The notes below the pieces were generated by a model. The model was not told the DNA's origin and did not search any database. It was given only the letters and a program-made list of their open reading frames with translations. The position numbers and the translations under genes are program-made. Positions 17,083 to 25,806 of a stretch of DNA of 48,752 nt are shown piece by piece. Positions within the stretch are counted from its first letter, which is position 1. Each line of letters opens with the position of its first letter. The stretch is taken from positions 1 to 48,752 of the forward strand of contig NZ_QURE01000020.1 in the NCBI RefSeq assembly GCF_009898475.1, written 5' to 3'. This DNA is from Nitrososphaera sp. AFS. Lineage in GTDB: Archaea; Thermoproteota; Nitrososphaeria; Nitrososphaerales; Nitrososphaeraceae.

Positions 17083-18480
17083 TCACAGGAGCCGAAACCA
17101 TCCTTTGATCAATTCTGCATTCGGCCTAGACCATGATGATTTCTCAATTCCATACCTATGTGGTGGCTTCGTCAAATGTCGGCGAGATTTAGGTGTAGGG
17201 ATATAAAGGCCAGGTTGAATGCTTCTTTTGTGAGGGATTGGGATCTTTTTGGCATTGATGTTCCTATATTTGCATTTGTCGCATTGAAATCCTTTATTCC
17301 GGCCCTCTGACTTCATCTTTTTGCGGCAAAACGTGCATAATGGATTTGACAAATCGTAGGTTTGCACAATAGACAATATTGAGATATATTCTACATTCAG
17401 AATCACCTGACTGGCTGTGTTGGAAAGATGAACTCCACACCCAATTTGGATTGTATCTCCTCTCTCAAGTTGCGAAGCAATGTGTGTAATACCAGTTGGT
17501 TCATAGACCGCAACTGGTCTAGAGGTGCCACTTGTGTCTTCAACAGCAAAGAATAAGTGACCGCCCTGTATAACCTGAGGTGTAGTGGTGACCGTTCCGA
17601 CTACATAACCAGACATATAAGGTCTAATAGATGATAGTTGCAATTGGTTTTGCAAATGCATATCTGTACCCTGGTTTGAACGAAAAACCATGTATCCCTC
17701 CAAGCTCTCTTCTACACATAGTGAATTTAGAGAAGAGACCACAATTTCAGGACTTTCACCTCTTATGCCACAAAAAACGGGGTCTGGACCATGAGGTGCG
17801 ATCAACACACGCCTGTGGGTTTGATCATAGTTATTAAAGGTATAAGGAAAAGTTCTATTGTCATAGTTTATGACACTTGTTACATTTATTTGTCTGTATG
17901 TTCCACAGTTGTCACGTGTTCGGTATGCTATAACTTCGTAAGTATAATCTCCTTCTTCTAAACTTCCTATTGCCGCCAATGAACCTACAATACCTTGACC
18001 GTTTCCAAAGGTGAAATAGCTCATACAATGTTTCTTTGCTACCTTTTCAGCAATTTGCCTACTTTGTACATCATACAGTGCAATTGCCCCGAAATCCTTG
18101 ATCATTTTCGGGATGGGATTACCATTTAAGAATACAACGCCGGGATTTGCACCATTATTGATAGCTGATTCTTTTTCAACAATTAATCTTAATTCTTGGA
18201 TTATTTTTTCATGGTCTTTAGCCTTAATTCTTAGACACACTGCTCCATTTCCTCGCGTCTTCATAGGTATATTCGGGTTTAATCTCACCAACAATGGATA
18301 ATCGATGAATTGTGCATCAGAATTATCTAGTAAAAACCTGGTAATCTTAAAAGCAAGATGCGTAGTGCATTTCCCTTCGAGGGAGTCAGTATCATCAAAT
18401 CCAATATGGAGTATCTCGCTCTGATTTATATCGTGTAGATTAGGTTCATATAACGAGCTCTTTGTATTCCAGCTCAACAT
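17083..18480 (-). CDS. tiaS: tRNA(Ile2) 2-agmatinylcytidine synthetase TiaS
   Basis: TiaS uses ATP and agmatine to modify C34 of tRNA-Ile(CAU), so that it reads AUA rather than AUG. The 465-residue protein has the N-terminal signature HIGFDDTDSLEGKCTTHLA (residues 26-44), a kinase-like middle with GNGAVCLRIK and NGQGIVGSLAAIG, an OB-fold segment (YVVGTVTTTPQVIQGGHLFFAV), and a C-terminal zinc ribbon CTFCRKK...CDKCKY. ATG 18480 is some 25 residues before the signature; the start is plausible. It lies next to the CAT-anticodon initiator tRNA gene, which must not be its substrate; the neighbourhood is probably chance. Confidence 0.93.
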   Translation of the reverse strand: MLSWNTKSSLYEPNLHDINQSEILHIGFDDTDSLEGKCTTHLAFKITRFLLDNSDAQFIDYPLLVRLNPNIPMKTRGNGAVCLRIKAKDHEKIIQELRLIVEKESAINNGANPGVVFLNGNPIPKMIKDFGAIALYDVQSRQIAEKVAKKHCMSYFTFGNGQGIVGSLAAIGSLEEGDYTYEVIAYRTRDNCGTYRQINVTSVINYDNRTFPYTFNNYDQTHRRVLIAPHGPDPVFCGIRGESPEIVVSSLNSLCVEESLEGYMVFRSNQGTDMHLQNQLQLSSIRPYMSGYVVGTVTTTPQVIQGGHLFFAVEDTSGTSRPVAVYEPTGITHIASQLERGDTIQIGCGVHLSNTASQVILNVEYISILSIVQTYDLSNPLCTFCRKKMKSEGRNKGFQCDKCKYRNINAKKIPIPHKRSIQPGLYIPTPKSRRHLTKPPHRYGIEKSSWSRPNAELIKGWFRLL

Positions 18481-18987
18481 TTAATGTGGTGAATTCTAAA
18501 AGTAATTGTAGATATTAACTATAACGATAGTTACAGGTATTAATGTTATGTTAGGTCAGGCCGATCAACAATGGATTTTTGGTAGACGAGATTACCTTAA
18601 TCATCACCAACCAAACAAATACTTAAGTAGACTGAATTCGAGCCACATTCCCAGTATAAGTAATAATGGCAACTAATTATGTACTATCTTGAGTAGACCA
18701 TTCAATTCCACTGGATTCGATATAGCTTTTTGAGTAGACCATTCAATTCCACTGGATTCGATATAGCTTTGCTGTGTTTTTATTTTTTAATAGACACTAT
18801 AAAGCTCGCTCGGCAATTTTCCTCTCGGCGATCGCAAGTAAATAGTTACTGGCCGTGCCATATTGGCATTGGGTAACCTATAGAAATAACACTCGAACGA
18901 AGTTAATGCAATATTCACTAGGACTCAATGTAAGATTAATTGCAAAGAATCCGAATCATTTTTAACAATGGACACGAATATATTCAA
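18481..18987. other. Intergenic region upstream of hisI
   Basis: This 507-base gap between divergent genes contains the 41-bp tandem duplication described separately and, at about 18958-18964, a TTTTTAA box some 25 bases before the preferred hisI ATG. No gene is seen. Confidence 0.6.
18689..18770. repeat. Perfect 41-bp tandem duplication
   Basis: Two identical, directly adjacent 41-base copies occupy 18689-18729 and 18730-18770. Each begins TTGAGTAGACCATTCAATTC and ends CGATATAGCTTT. The identity suggests a very recent duplication (or an assembly artefact). Neither copy falls in a gene. Confidence 0.95.
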
Positions 18988-19320
18988 ATGCTAAAGTCAA
19001 TTGAAGAGATAGACTTTACCAAACGTAATGGCCTTATACCTGTAGTTCTCCAAGATAGAAAGACAAAAGATGTTCTAATGCTCGCGTATACTAATAAAGA
19101 AGCACTAGATAATACTCTAAGGACTGGCAATGCCTGGTTTTGGAGCACATCACGCAATAAATTGTGGATGAAGGGTGAAGAATCTGGCAATATTCAACCT
19201 GTGCTGGATGTATGCGTGGACTGTGACTCTGATGCATTGTTGTATTTAATAGATTCCGAAGGAGCAGTTTGCCATACTGGTAATCGTTCATGTTTTCATA
19301 ATAGATTGAATAAGCAATAG
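18988..19320 (+). CDS. hisI: Phosphoribosyl-AMP cyclohydrolase (histidine pathway)
   Basis: HisI opens the adenine ring of phosphoribosyl-AMP, the third step of histidine synthesis. With ATG 18988 (MLKSIEEIDF) the protein has 110 residues, normal for stand-alone HisI without a HisE domain. The zinc and active-site motifs are present: WFWSTSRNKLWMKGEESGN, VDCDSDALL and CHTGNRSCF. The frame is open further upstream to a TTG at 18940, but ATG 18988 fits family length and has a TATA-like box about 25 bases before it. The other histidine genes are not in this window. Confidence 0.93.
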   Translation: MLKSIEEIDFTKRNGLIPVVLQDRKTKDVLMLAYTNKEALDNTLRTGNAWFWSTSRNKLWMKGEESGNIQPVLDVCVDCDSDALLYLIDSEGAVCHTGNRSCFHNRLNKQ

Positions 19321-19469
19321 CAGGCCTCATTCAGTCAAGGGGAGTGAATAATATATTGACACTAACCTATATAAAGTTAATATTTATTAATGATCAAAAT
19401 TAAGTATCACTAAAATTTTGATTAGCCAAACTTATCTACTCCTTTTAGAGAAAACTGATAATCACAGAT

Positions 19470-20693
19470 ATGGGTATCATACAATCGCTACGATGTAGGG
19501 AGTGCAGAAATGAATACGACCCTAAGTTTAGGTACATATGTGAAGAATGTTATGGGCCTCTTGATGTTATTTACAAGTTCGCTTCTGATATAAAAAGAGA
19601 CACTTTCAGCTTACGAGAGAAGACTTATTGGCGATATTTCGAACTCCTGCCTATTGCTCACAAAGGCAATATTGTAAATCTGAACGCAGGCTTCACTCCA
19701 CTTCAACATGCAGATATACTCGGCAGACAACTAGGAGGGTTGAAAAACCTATTTATAAAGAATGATTCTGTAAATCCGACATTTTCATTTAAGGATAGGC
19801 CAGCTGGCGTAGCCGTGTCAAGGGCAAAGGAGAGTAAATTGAAAGCAGTAGGTTGTGCTTCCACAGGTAACTTGGCGTCCGCAACGGCTGCTCACGCTGC
19901 CAAGGCAAAATTACCATGCTATATCTTTGCACCGACTGATATAGAAAATATTAAGATTGCACAAGCATTATCTTACGGAGCAGAATATGTAGCAGTAGAT
20001 GGTACCTATGACGATGCAAACAGAGTTGCAGCCGTAGTAGGTGACTCAAAGGGCATTGGAGTGGTCAATATTAACATGAGGCCATATTACGTGGAAGGTT
20101 CAAAGACACTGGCCTATGAGGTTGCTGAACAGCTGAATTGGCAGGTCCCTGATCATCTTATTATTCCTGTTGGAAGTGGAGCAATGTTAAATGCAATTTG
20201 TAAAGGCTTCGAAGAGTTAAGTGATTTAGGATTGATTGATAGCGTAACAAATTTGAAGATCACGGCTGCTCAACCACATGGTTGTGCTCCTGTATTTAAT
20301 GCATTTAAAAATAACAGCAATGAGGTTATTCCTGTTGAAAGACCTGAGACTATTGCAAAGAGTCTTGCAATAGGAGATCCAGGGGATGGCCTATACGTAC
20401 TCAGAAGACTCAAACAATACAATGGAATTGCTGAGGAGGCCACAAATGATGAAATCATAGACGGAATACTGGCATTGGCAAAGACAGAAGGTATCTTCAC
20501 AGAACCTGCTGGTGGAGTGGCAATAGCAGTACTTCAGAAGATGGTTGAAGAGGGTAAGATAGACAGAGATGAAAAAGTAGTTTGCTATATCACAGGAAAT
20601 GGGCTAAAGGCAACGGAAGCACTAGCAACTGTGTTGCCTACTCTCAGTGTCGTGAAACCTGACGTACAAACGGTTTCAGCAATGATTAGATAA
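19470..20693 (+). CDS. thrC: Threonine synthase
   Basis: This PLP enzyme converts O-phosphohomoserine to threonine. The 407-residue protein starts with a zinc ribbon (Cys9, 12, 24, 27: CRECR...CEECYG), then the N-terminal fold with LNAGFTPLQ, the PLP lysine in NPTFSFKDRPAG (Lys108), the substrate loop CASTGNLASATAAHAAKA and the phosphate-binding PVGSGAMLNA. The zinc ribbon is common in archaeal threonine synthases. ATG 19470 is well placed. The next gene follows after 25 bases on the same strand, so the two are probably one operon. Confidence 0.92.
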   Translation: MGIIQSLRCRECRNEYDPKFRYICEECYGPLDVIYKFASDIKRDTFSLREKTYWRYFELLPIAHKGNIVNLNAGFTPLQHADILGRQLGGLKNLFIKNDSVNPTFSFKDRPAGVAVSRAKESKLKAVGCASTGNLASATAAHAAKAKLPCYIFAPTDIENIKIAQALSYGAEYVAVDGTYDDANRVAAVVGDSKGIGVVNINMRPYYVEGSKTLAYEVAEQLNWQVPDHLIIPVGSGAMLNAICKGFEELSDLGLIDSVTNLKITAAQPHGCAPVFNAFKNNSNEVIPVERPETIAKSLAIGDPGDGLYVLRRLKQYNGIAEEATNDEIIDGILALAKTEGIFTEPAGGVAIAVLQKMVEEGKIDRDEKVVCYITGNGLKATEALATVLPTLSVVKPDVQTVSAMIR

Positions 20694-20718
20694 TCCTGCA
20701 GTAGAGTAGGTATATAAT

Positions 20719-22071
20719 ATGGCTAATGTGGAATTTGTGATCCCGTCGGTCCTTAATAAAGGCATGGGAGAGAAAAAAATCTCATTAGAAGCTCGTGATC
20801 TGAGCGAAGCGTTTCTGAAAGTCTCGGATATCCTTGGTGATGATTTTAAGCGTAGAATATTTGATCTGAATGGAAAGCCCCGTTCCCTGATCAATATTTA
20901 CGTTAATGGCAAAAATATGCGTTTTAGCAGTGATGGTATGTCTGCCCTGCTCAAAGACGGAGATTCCCTATATATATTACCAGCCGTGGCTGGAGGAGCA
21001 GACCTGACGAATGAAGATACTCAGCGCTATTCTAGGCAAATAATGCTAGATGAGATTGGATTCATCGGAATGGAAAAGTTACGCTCTGCGAAAATATGTG
21101 TTGTAGGAACTGGAGGCATAGGAAATCCCGTTGTAACTCAGTTAACAGCAATGGGAGTTGGCAAACTCACAATTGTTGATAGAGATGTTATCGAAATATC
21201 TAATTTACATAGACAACATCTATACAACCAAGGTGATCTGGGCAAAGTTAAGGTTGAAGTAGCTGCAGAACGTCTAAAAAGAATAAACCCCCATGTTGAA
21301 ATCGAAGCTGTCCCCGTTTCTATTACTAAATATACTGCCGAAAGTGTCGTCAGAGGAATGGATCTAGTAATTGATGCACTCGACAGTGTTGATGCAAGAT
21401 ATGCCCTCAATGACGCATGTATCAAAAACAATATACCATTTATTTACGGTGGGGCACTGGGCATGTTAGGCTCGGTGTGCACTATACTCCCTAACAAATC
21501 TGCATGTTTACGCTGTATGTTTCCCGCATTGACCGAAGATGACATGCCTACTTGCAGTACCGAAGGGGTTCATCCATCAATCTTGTATTTAGTAGCTGGC
21601 ACCCAGGTGTCTGAGGCAGTAAGGGTTATTCTAGGGCAAAAACCCAAACTAATAGATAGATTGCTATATATCGACTTAAACGAACTATCCTTCGATAAAA
21701 TCCAAATGTCTAGGCAAGAACAGTGTCCTTCATGCGGACAAAAAGAAGACAAGAATGTAGACTTAGTTCCGCAGCAGGAAGAAGTGATAATTGAGGAGCT
21801 ATGTGGAAGGGAGAGAGGCAGACGGGCATATAGCGTTACTCCTACATCAACACTATCTAATTCAATTAGTCTAGCCGGAATAGCAAAGAACGCAGAAACG
21901 CTTGGTTATGACATCAAAATGAAGGGGAAGCTAGGTATCACTGCTATAAGCGCAACTGCTAGCAAATTGTCAATCAGTTTTCTTAGAAGTGGCGCAGCGA
22001 CAATTGTCGGTGCAAAAGATGAGCATGATGCAATGTCAATTTATAGAGAATTTGCAAAGTCTAGTGACTAG
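20719..22071 (+). CDS. MoaD/ThiS-like domain fused to E1-type (MoeB/ThiF) adenylyltransferase
   Basis: The 450-residue protein joins a ubiquitin-like domain (residues 1-93), ending in the diglycine of VAGGADL, to an E1-like enzyme. The enzyme part has YSRQIMLDEIG (105-115), the nucleotide loop GTGGIGNP (130-137), IVDRDVIEISNLHRQ, a zinc site (Cys263, 266, 336, 339), and the probable catalytic Cys279 in DMPTCSTEGV. E1 enzymes adenylate the C-terminal glycine of MoaD/ThiS-like carriers for sulfur transfer or protein tagging. Here the diglycine is internal, so it must either be freed by a protease or act differently. About 80 extra residues follow the zinc site. The gene is coupled to thrC (25-base gap). 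Confidence 0.9.
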   Translation: MANVEFVIPSVLNKGMGEKKISLEARDLSEAFLKVSDILGDDFKRRIFDLNGKPRSLINIYVNGKNMRFSSDGMSALLKDGDSLYILPAVAGGADLTNEDTQRYSRQIMLDEIGFIGMEKLRSAKICVVGTGGIGNPVVTQLTAMGVGKLTIVDRDVIEISNLHRQHLYNQGDLGKVKVEVAAERLKRINPHVEIEAVPVSITKYTAESVVRGMDLVIDALDSVDARYALNDACIKNNIPFIYGGALGMLGSVCTILPNKSACLRCMFPALTEDDMPTCSTEGVHPSILYLVAGTQVSEAVRVILGQKPKLIDRLLYIDLNELSFDKIQMSRQEQCPSCGQKEDKNVDLVPQQEEVIIEELCGRERGRRAYSVTPTSTLSNSISLAGIAKNAETLGYDIKMKGKLGITAISATASKLSISFLRSGAATIVGAKDEHDAMSIYREFAKSSD

Positions 22072-22102
22072 TCTTCTTGAGCCGTATCGAGATGTAAGTT
22101 TA

Positions 22103-22819
22103 GAACTCATCTGAAAAGTCTCATTAGAATCGTTATACAGCCAAGTTGTAGTGTTGGTAGAGGAATATTTTGGTCTACCATGTTTTGGTTCAGTATTACT
22201 TCTTTCTTTTATTTGGGCTCTAATACGTCTATTGTAAAGGTATGTTAGTACTATAAGCGTATGATATTTGGGATCAGCCCAAATGCATTGTGGTCTGCTC
22301 TTTGGCCTTCCACTGTTATTCCTAATTTGTATATTATTCAGGAGGGGAATTAGCTTTCTGCTTTCATCCTCATTTCCTGGATCCAAATCTGTTACTATTG
22401 GTAATGATTTAGGCGTTACTGCTACGTGTATCTTGCTTCCCTTTATTCTCTTATAGCCATCAAAGCCTATTTCTTGCCCCCTTTCCTTGATGCTACGGTG
22501 CTACTATCTACTGATAGATCGTCTAAGTTTATCAATTCAGAATTATAGCCACGTGATATCAAGTAATTCATCATATTTTTCCACACATCTCTGATATTCC
22601 ACTTCATATGTCTTTCCCAAGCTGTTTTGTAAGAACCGTATTTTGAGGGCATACCATCCATCTACATCCACTCATAAGGACATATAAGTTGCCATTAACT
22701 TTATTCCTGTCATTAGCTCTAGGTTTACCAGTAGGAGCATGAGGAGGAATTGATGGTAGTAAAAGATTCCATTGATTATCTGTTAGCTCTCCAAACCTCA
22801 CTAGTTTGATAAAACACAA
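22103..22819 (-). pseudogene. IS5-type DDE transposase, frameshifted
   Basis: The reading frame shifts near 22640 (after GCRWM, before PSKYGSYK) and near 22470 (after KGGK, before GFDGYKRIKGSKIHVAV). No stop is met before the left end of the element. The order of motifs is that of the IS1031/ISL2-like branch with a DDE catalytic core. Confidence 0.85.
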
Positions 22820-22871
22820 TCAAAGCTATACGTAAACTGGTGAGATAGTCTATTACTTTCCAGATGAGTTC
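22103..22871 (-). mobile_element. Dead IS5-family insertion sequence
   Basis: The 769-base element has inverted ends (left GAACTCATCTGAAAAGT, right ACTTTCCAGATGAGTTC, one mismatch over the outer bases shown) and a TTA target duplication at 22100-22102 and 22872-22874. The inside encodes, on the minus strand, a transposase of IS5 type: LTDNQWNLLLPSIPPHAPTG, GCRWM, YGSYKTAWERH, LSVDSSTV (first catalytic Asp), DPGNEDESRKL and WADPKY. It needs at least three frames, so it is inactive. It lies just downstream of the E1 fusion gene. Confidence 0.9.
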
Positions 22872-22874
22872 TTA

Positions 22875-23158
22875 ATGCAATCCATTTTTATTAAATGAGT
22901 GAAGGGTCTATATTGATAGAAAAAGAAATTTCAGCCAGAGTACCTTCCAGGGATCGATCTGCTCCAAAGTACTTCGGCAATAATTTTGGCTACTTAAGTC
23001 CTGTACGATTGTAAGGCAACTCAAGAACAGTACCAGACAGTTCCCTCTATGATGCTGATTTAGGAATTGTACTAATTTGAGATATTATAGGCCAGTTTAT
23101 AGAACGCCAACCATCGAAATGTAAAAAATTTGAAATTTAAATATCGTTTTTAGTAGTA
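22875..23158. other. Intergenic, nothing recognised
   Basis: Between the insertion sequence and the glycosylase gene I see no gene or repeat. Confidence 0.5.
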
Positions 23159-24133
23159 CTACCATCTTCTACCCGCAATTTCGCGCATGTGATAGTAGAT
23201 GAATTGTTGTGCGTATCCGCTATATTCCCCAAAATAGCGCCTTAGGTATCGCGATACTGCTGTGTATTGATTTGTGCTTAAACTCTCGTTCTTGCTTAAT
23301 TTATCAAGCTTCGTATCTCCGCTCTCATCTAGGAGCCAGTAATAATATCGTGAAATTGCTTTCGAAATCCATACATCAATGGGAAATGCGTCAAGTTTTT
23401 CCAGCGAGAATAACAATATACAATCAGCAATTTTATTGCCAATTCCGTATACCTTTAGAAGTTCGCTCTTTGCTTCCTCATATTCTCTATGAATTAGATG
23501 ATCCGTATCTAGATTGCCAGAGATGAGATGTTTTGCCACAGCCTTAATGGTCTTGGCTCGATAACCGACGCCACATGCTTGTAGGTCACTCAGGGTTGCC
23601 ATGTTCAAACTTTTGGTAGAGGGGAAAGTATAAAATTCTCTTCCGTCAAATGTTAATTTGGTGCCAAATTTTTTCGAAAGATTCATTAGCATTCTACGAA
23701 TCATTGTTATATTGGTATTACTGGCACATGCGAAAGAGAAAAGACATTGGTGGGGCTCTTGTCGCATCAAACGCAAACCATGATATTTTTTAATTGCTTC
23801 ATGGACCAAAGCATCATTTGAAAGGATTGACAATACTTTACCTATGTTATCGTCTAACCTAAACACCTTTCTTTCCCATCCTTGGATTTCAGGATAGGAG
23901 CTAAATTCGAATTTATTATCTTTACTACTATTACTATCTCTATCACTATTACTACCACTATCACTATTACTAGTACGTCCATCATCCAAAACTGTAAATT
24001 TAACGATATTGTCCCCATAGGTGCCGTACCAAGAATTACCGATTTGTTGCCATAGAAACATTTGGCCGCTACTAACACTGATAGTTGGGTTAAAATAATA
24101 ATACCTATAATAAAGAGAGTCTGGATCAGACAA
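23159..24133 (-). CDS. OGG1-like 8-oxoguanine DNA glycosylase/AP lyase
   Basis: The enzyme removes 8-oxoguanine from DNA. The 324-residue protein has the N-terminal OGG domain (SGQMFLWQQIGNSWYG, residues 22-37), the LFSFACASNTNITMIRRML helix region and the helix-hairpin-helix VYGIGNKIADCI (228-239) with catalytic Lys234, and Asp253 in FPIDVWI, as in human OGG1. Between strands of the N-terminal domain an Asn/Ser/Asp-rich insert (residues 52-74) is encoded by a degenerate trinucleotide-like repeat at 23920-23975. The first codon is TTG 24133, six residues before a Tyr-rich stretch; no ATG precedes the conserved part. Confidence 0.9.
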   Translation of the reverse strand: MSDPDSLYYRYYYFNPTISVSSGQMFLWQQIGNSWYGTYGDNIVKFTVLDDGRTSNSDSGSNSDRDSNSSKDNKFEFSSYPEIQGWERKVFRLDDNIGKVLSILSNDALVHEAIKKYHGLRLMRQEPHQCLFSFACASNTNITMIRRMLMNLSKKFGTKLTFDGREFYTFPSTKSLNMATLSDLQACGVGYRAKTIKAVAKHLISGNLDTDHLIHREYEEAKSELLKVYGIGNKIADCILLFSLEKLDAFPIDVWISKAISRYYYWLLDESGDTKLDKLSKNESLSTNQYTAVSRYLRRYFGEYSGYAQQFIYYHMREIAGRRW

Positions 24134-24252
24134 TAAGATCGAACCTAAAAGATGTGGTCAACCCTATTGAACCTTTTTATCTTTTTCAGGTTGACCTATG
24201 ATTTCGAAAAGCAAGTTATGAAGTGATGCTAGCCTTTCAGAAATTTAATGAA

Positions 24253-25515
24253 TCAGACTTCAACTACTTCTCCTGCATTTGGCGCCTTTGATTCAAATCC
24301 AAATTTGACTCTTATCTCCTCTGCAAACTTGGTACATGAAGGTCCGTCACCATGGACTGTTAGCACCTTTGGGTTACCCCGTATGTGCTCAAGGATCTCA
24401 AACAATTCGCTTCTACTATTGTGTCCTGAAAATTCAAACCGCCTAACATCAGCTAGACATTTTCTTTCCCTGCCATCAAAATTTACCACTTTTCTATCGA
24501 GAAGCGTTCGGCCAGGAGTACCTTCACCTTGATATGATACCATGGCAACCCCGTTCCGTTCGCTCTTGGCAATTTCCTGTAAATAAAATACGGCAGATCC
24601 TCCAACCAACATCCCGGCAGGCGAGATTATAACACAAGGTTCCCTGATCACGCTCTTTCTTCTATTCCATCCAGTTATCCACTCTGCCTCATTTATTGCA
24701 CGCTTGAACACTTCAGCGTTTTTAAGGAAAGTGGGATGTTTCAACATTATTTGGTTTGCCTTCACCGCCATCCCATCCATTACAACTTTATATCGAAAAT
24801 TATAAGATTTTAAGACACATGCAATCTCTTGTGCCCTTTCAACAGAAAAGGCCGGTATAAATAGAGTCCCATTTCTGTCAAGCACTTCGTAAGCAAACTC
24901 CAATAACTCCTTCTCGGCATCCTCTCTTGGCATCTGCTCTGTCTGTGAATATGTACTCTCAATTATCATCAAATCAATGTCATCAAAGTTCAAATCCGCA
25001 GGTCTAAGCAGTTTTGAACCTCTTGTATTGATATCTCCGGTATAGAATAACCGTTTACCTTCGTGCTCTACGATGATAGAAGCACCGCCCAATACATGAC
25101 CAGACTCATGCAGAGTTATTTTCATGTCATTTACTTTGTATGTTTCCTTATACTGTAAATTTCTAGAATGTTTCATCATTGTTGATATGTCTATATATTC
25201 AAAGGGCAAATAGAATCCAGATATTTTTATCATGTCTTCAATTAACAATTGTGAAAGCTCGAATGTGGGAAGAGTAGCTAATACTTGAACAGCTGCTGAA
25301 TCAGACAAAAACAGCGACGGAACAAATCCTGAATGATCCAAGTGGGCATGGGTAATCACTACTGCGTCAACGTCTTTTGGTCTTACGTGCATAGGAAAAA
25401 TCGGTTCTCTTTTTAAGAGAACACCATAATCCATCAAAATACCGGTACTGTTGCTATTTACAAGGAACGCCGAACGACCTACTTCTTTCGCGGCACCTAA
25501 TACTGAGACTTTCAA
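24253..25515 (-). CDS. Beta-CASP metallo-RNase (archaeal CPSF2/RNase J-like)
   Basis: This 420-residue nuclease has a metallo-beta-lactamase core with THAHLDH at residues 55-61 (His56, His58, Asp60, His61), HESGHVLGGAS and FYTGDINTRGSKLL, then the beta-CASP motifs: Asp/Glu in IIESTYS, FSVERAQEI, and the closing histidine in EFSGHNSR and TVHGDGPSC. It has no N-terminal KH domains, so it belongs to the short archaeal CPSF-like group (aCPSF2 type) rather than aCPSF1. Such enzymes process or degrade RNA, by endo- or 5' exonuclease action. ATG 25515 begins with the first core strand. Confidence 0.9.
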   Translation of the reverse strand: MKVSVLGAAKEVGRSAFLVNSNSTGILMDYGVLLKREPIFPMHVRPKDVDAVVITHAHLDHSGFVPSLFLSDSAAVQVLATLPTFELSQLLIEDMIKISGFYLPFEYIDISTMMKHSRNLQYKETYKVNDMKITLHESGHVLGGASIIVEHEGKRLFYTGDINTRGSKLLRPADLNFDDIDLMIIESTYSQTEQMPREDAEKELLEFAYEVLDRNGTLFIPAFSVERAQEIACVLKSYNFRYKVVMDGMAVKANQIMLKHPTFLKNAEVFKRAINEAEWITGWNRRKSVIREPCVIISPAGMLVGGSAVFYLQEIAKSERNGVAMVSYQGEGTPGRTLLDRKVVNFDGRERKCLADVRRFEFSGHNSRSELFEILEHIRGNPKVLTVHGDGPSCTKFAEEIRVKFGFESKAPNAGEVVEV

Positions 25516-25806
25516 TATAACCCCTTATTTTTATCTAAAGTGCTTTAAGTCTTTCACAATTATTAGCATTGCCGGTGTCATTCTTCCGAAAGGGCAATAG
25601 AATCTAGCTAACCCTTATACAAGACTCACGAAAGGATTAATAAAAAGGCAGAACTTTTCTATGAAAAATTATATTGATTTCTTTGAATCTAGTATTTTAA
25701 TATGGCTCCTGCTAATACCAGAAATAACAAATTTATTTCCTAAAATGCTTAATTTTCAATCCTGATAATAAAGCATTAATAGCCTACTTCACTAGGAAAA
25801 CAGGAT
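25516..25806. promoter_or_regulatory. Divergent promoter region, nuclease and alaS
   Basis: This is a 291-base AT-rich spacer between divergently transcribed genes. TATA-like stretches occur, but no single box is decisive. Confidence 0.4.

Noticed and set aside
16896-17108. Open frame of 70 codons across the initiator tRNA
   Set aside because: It coincides with a structurally perfect tRNA gene and its introns, so it is not a protein gene.
18689-18770. Tandem copies as the beginning of a CRISPR array
   Set aside because: The copies are directly adjacent with no spacer, so this is a simple tandem duplication.
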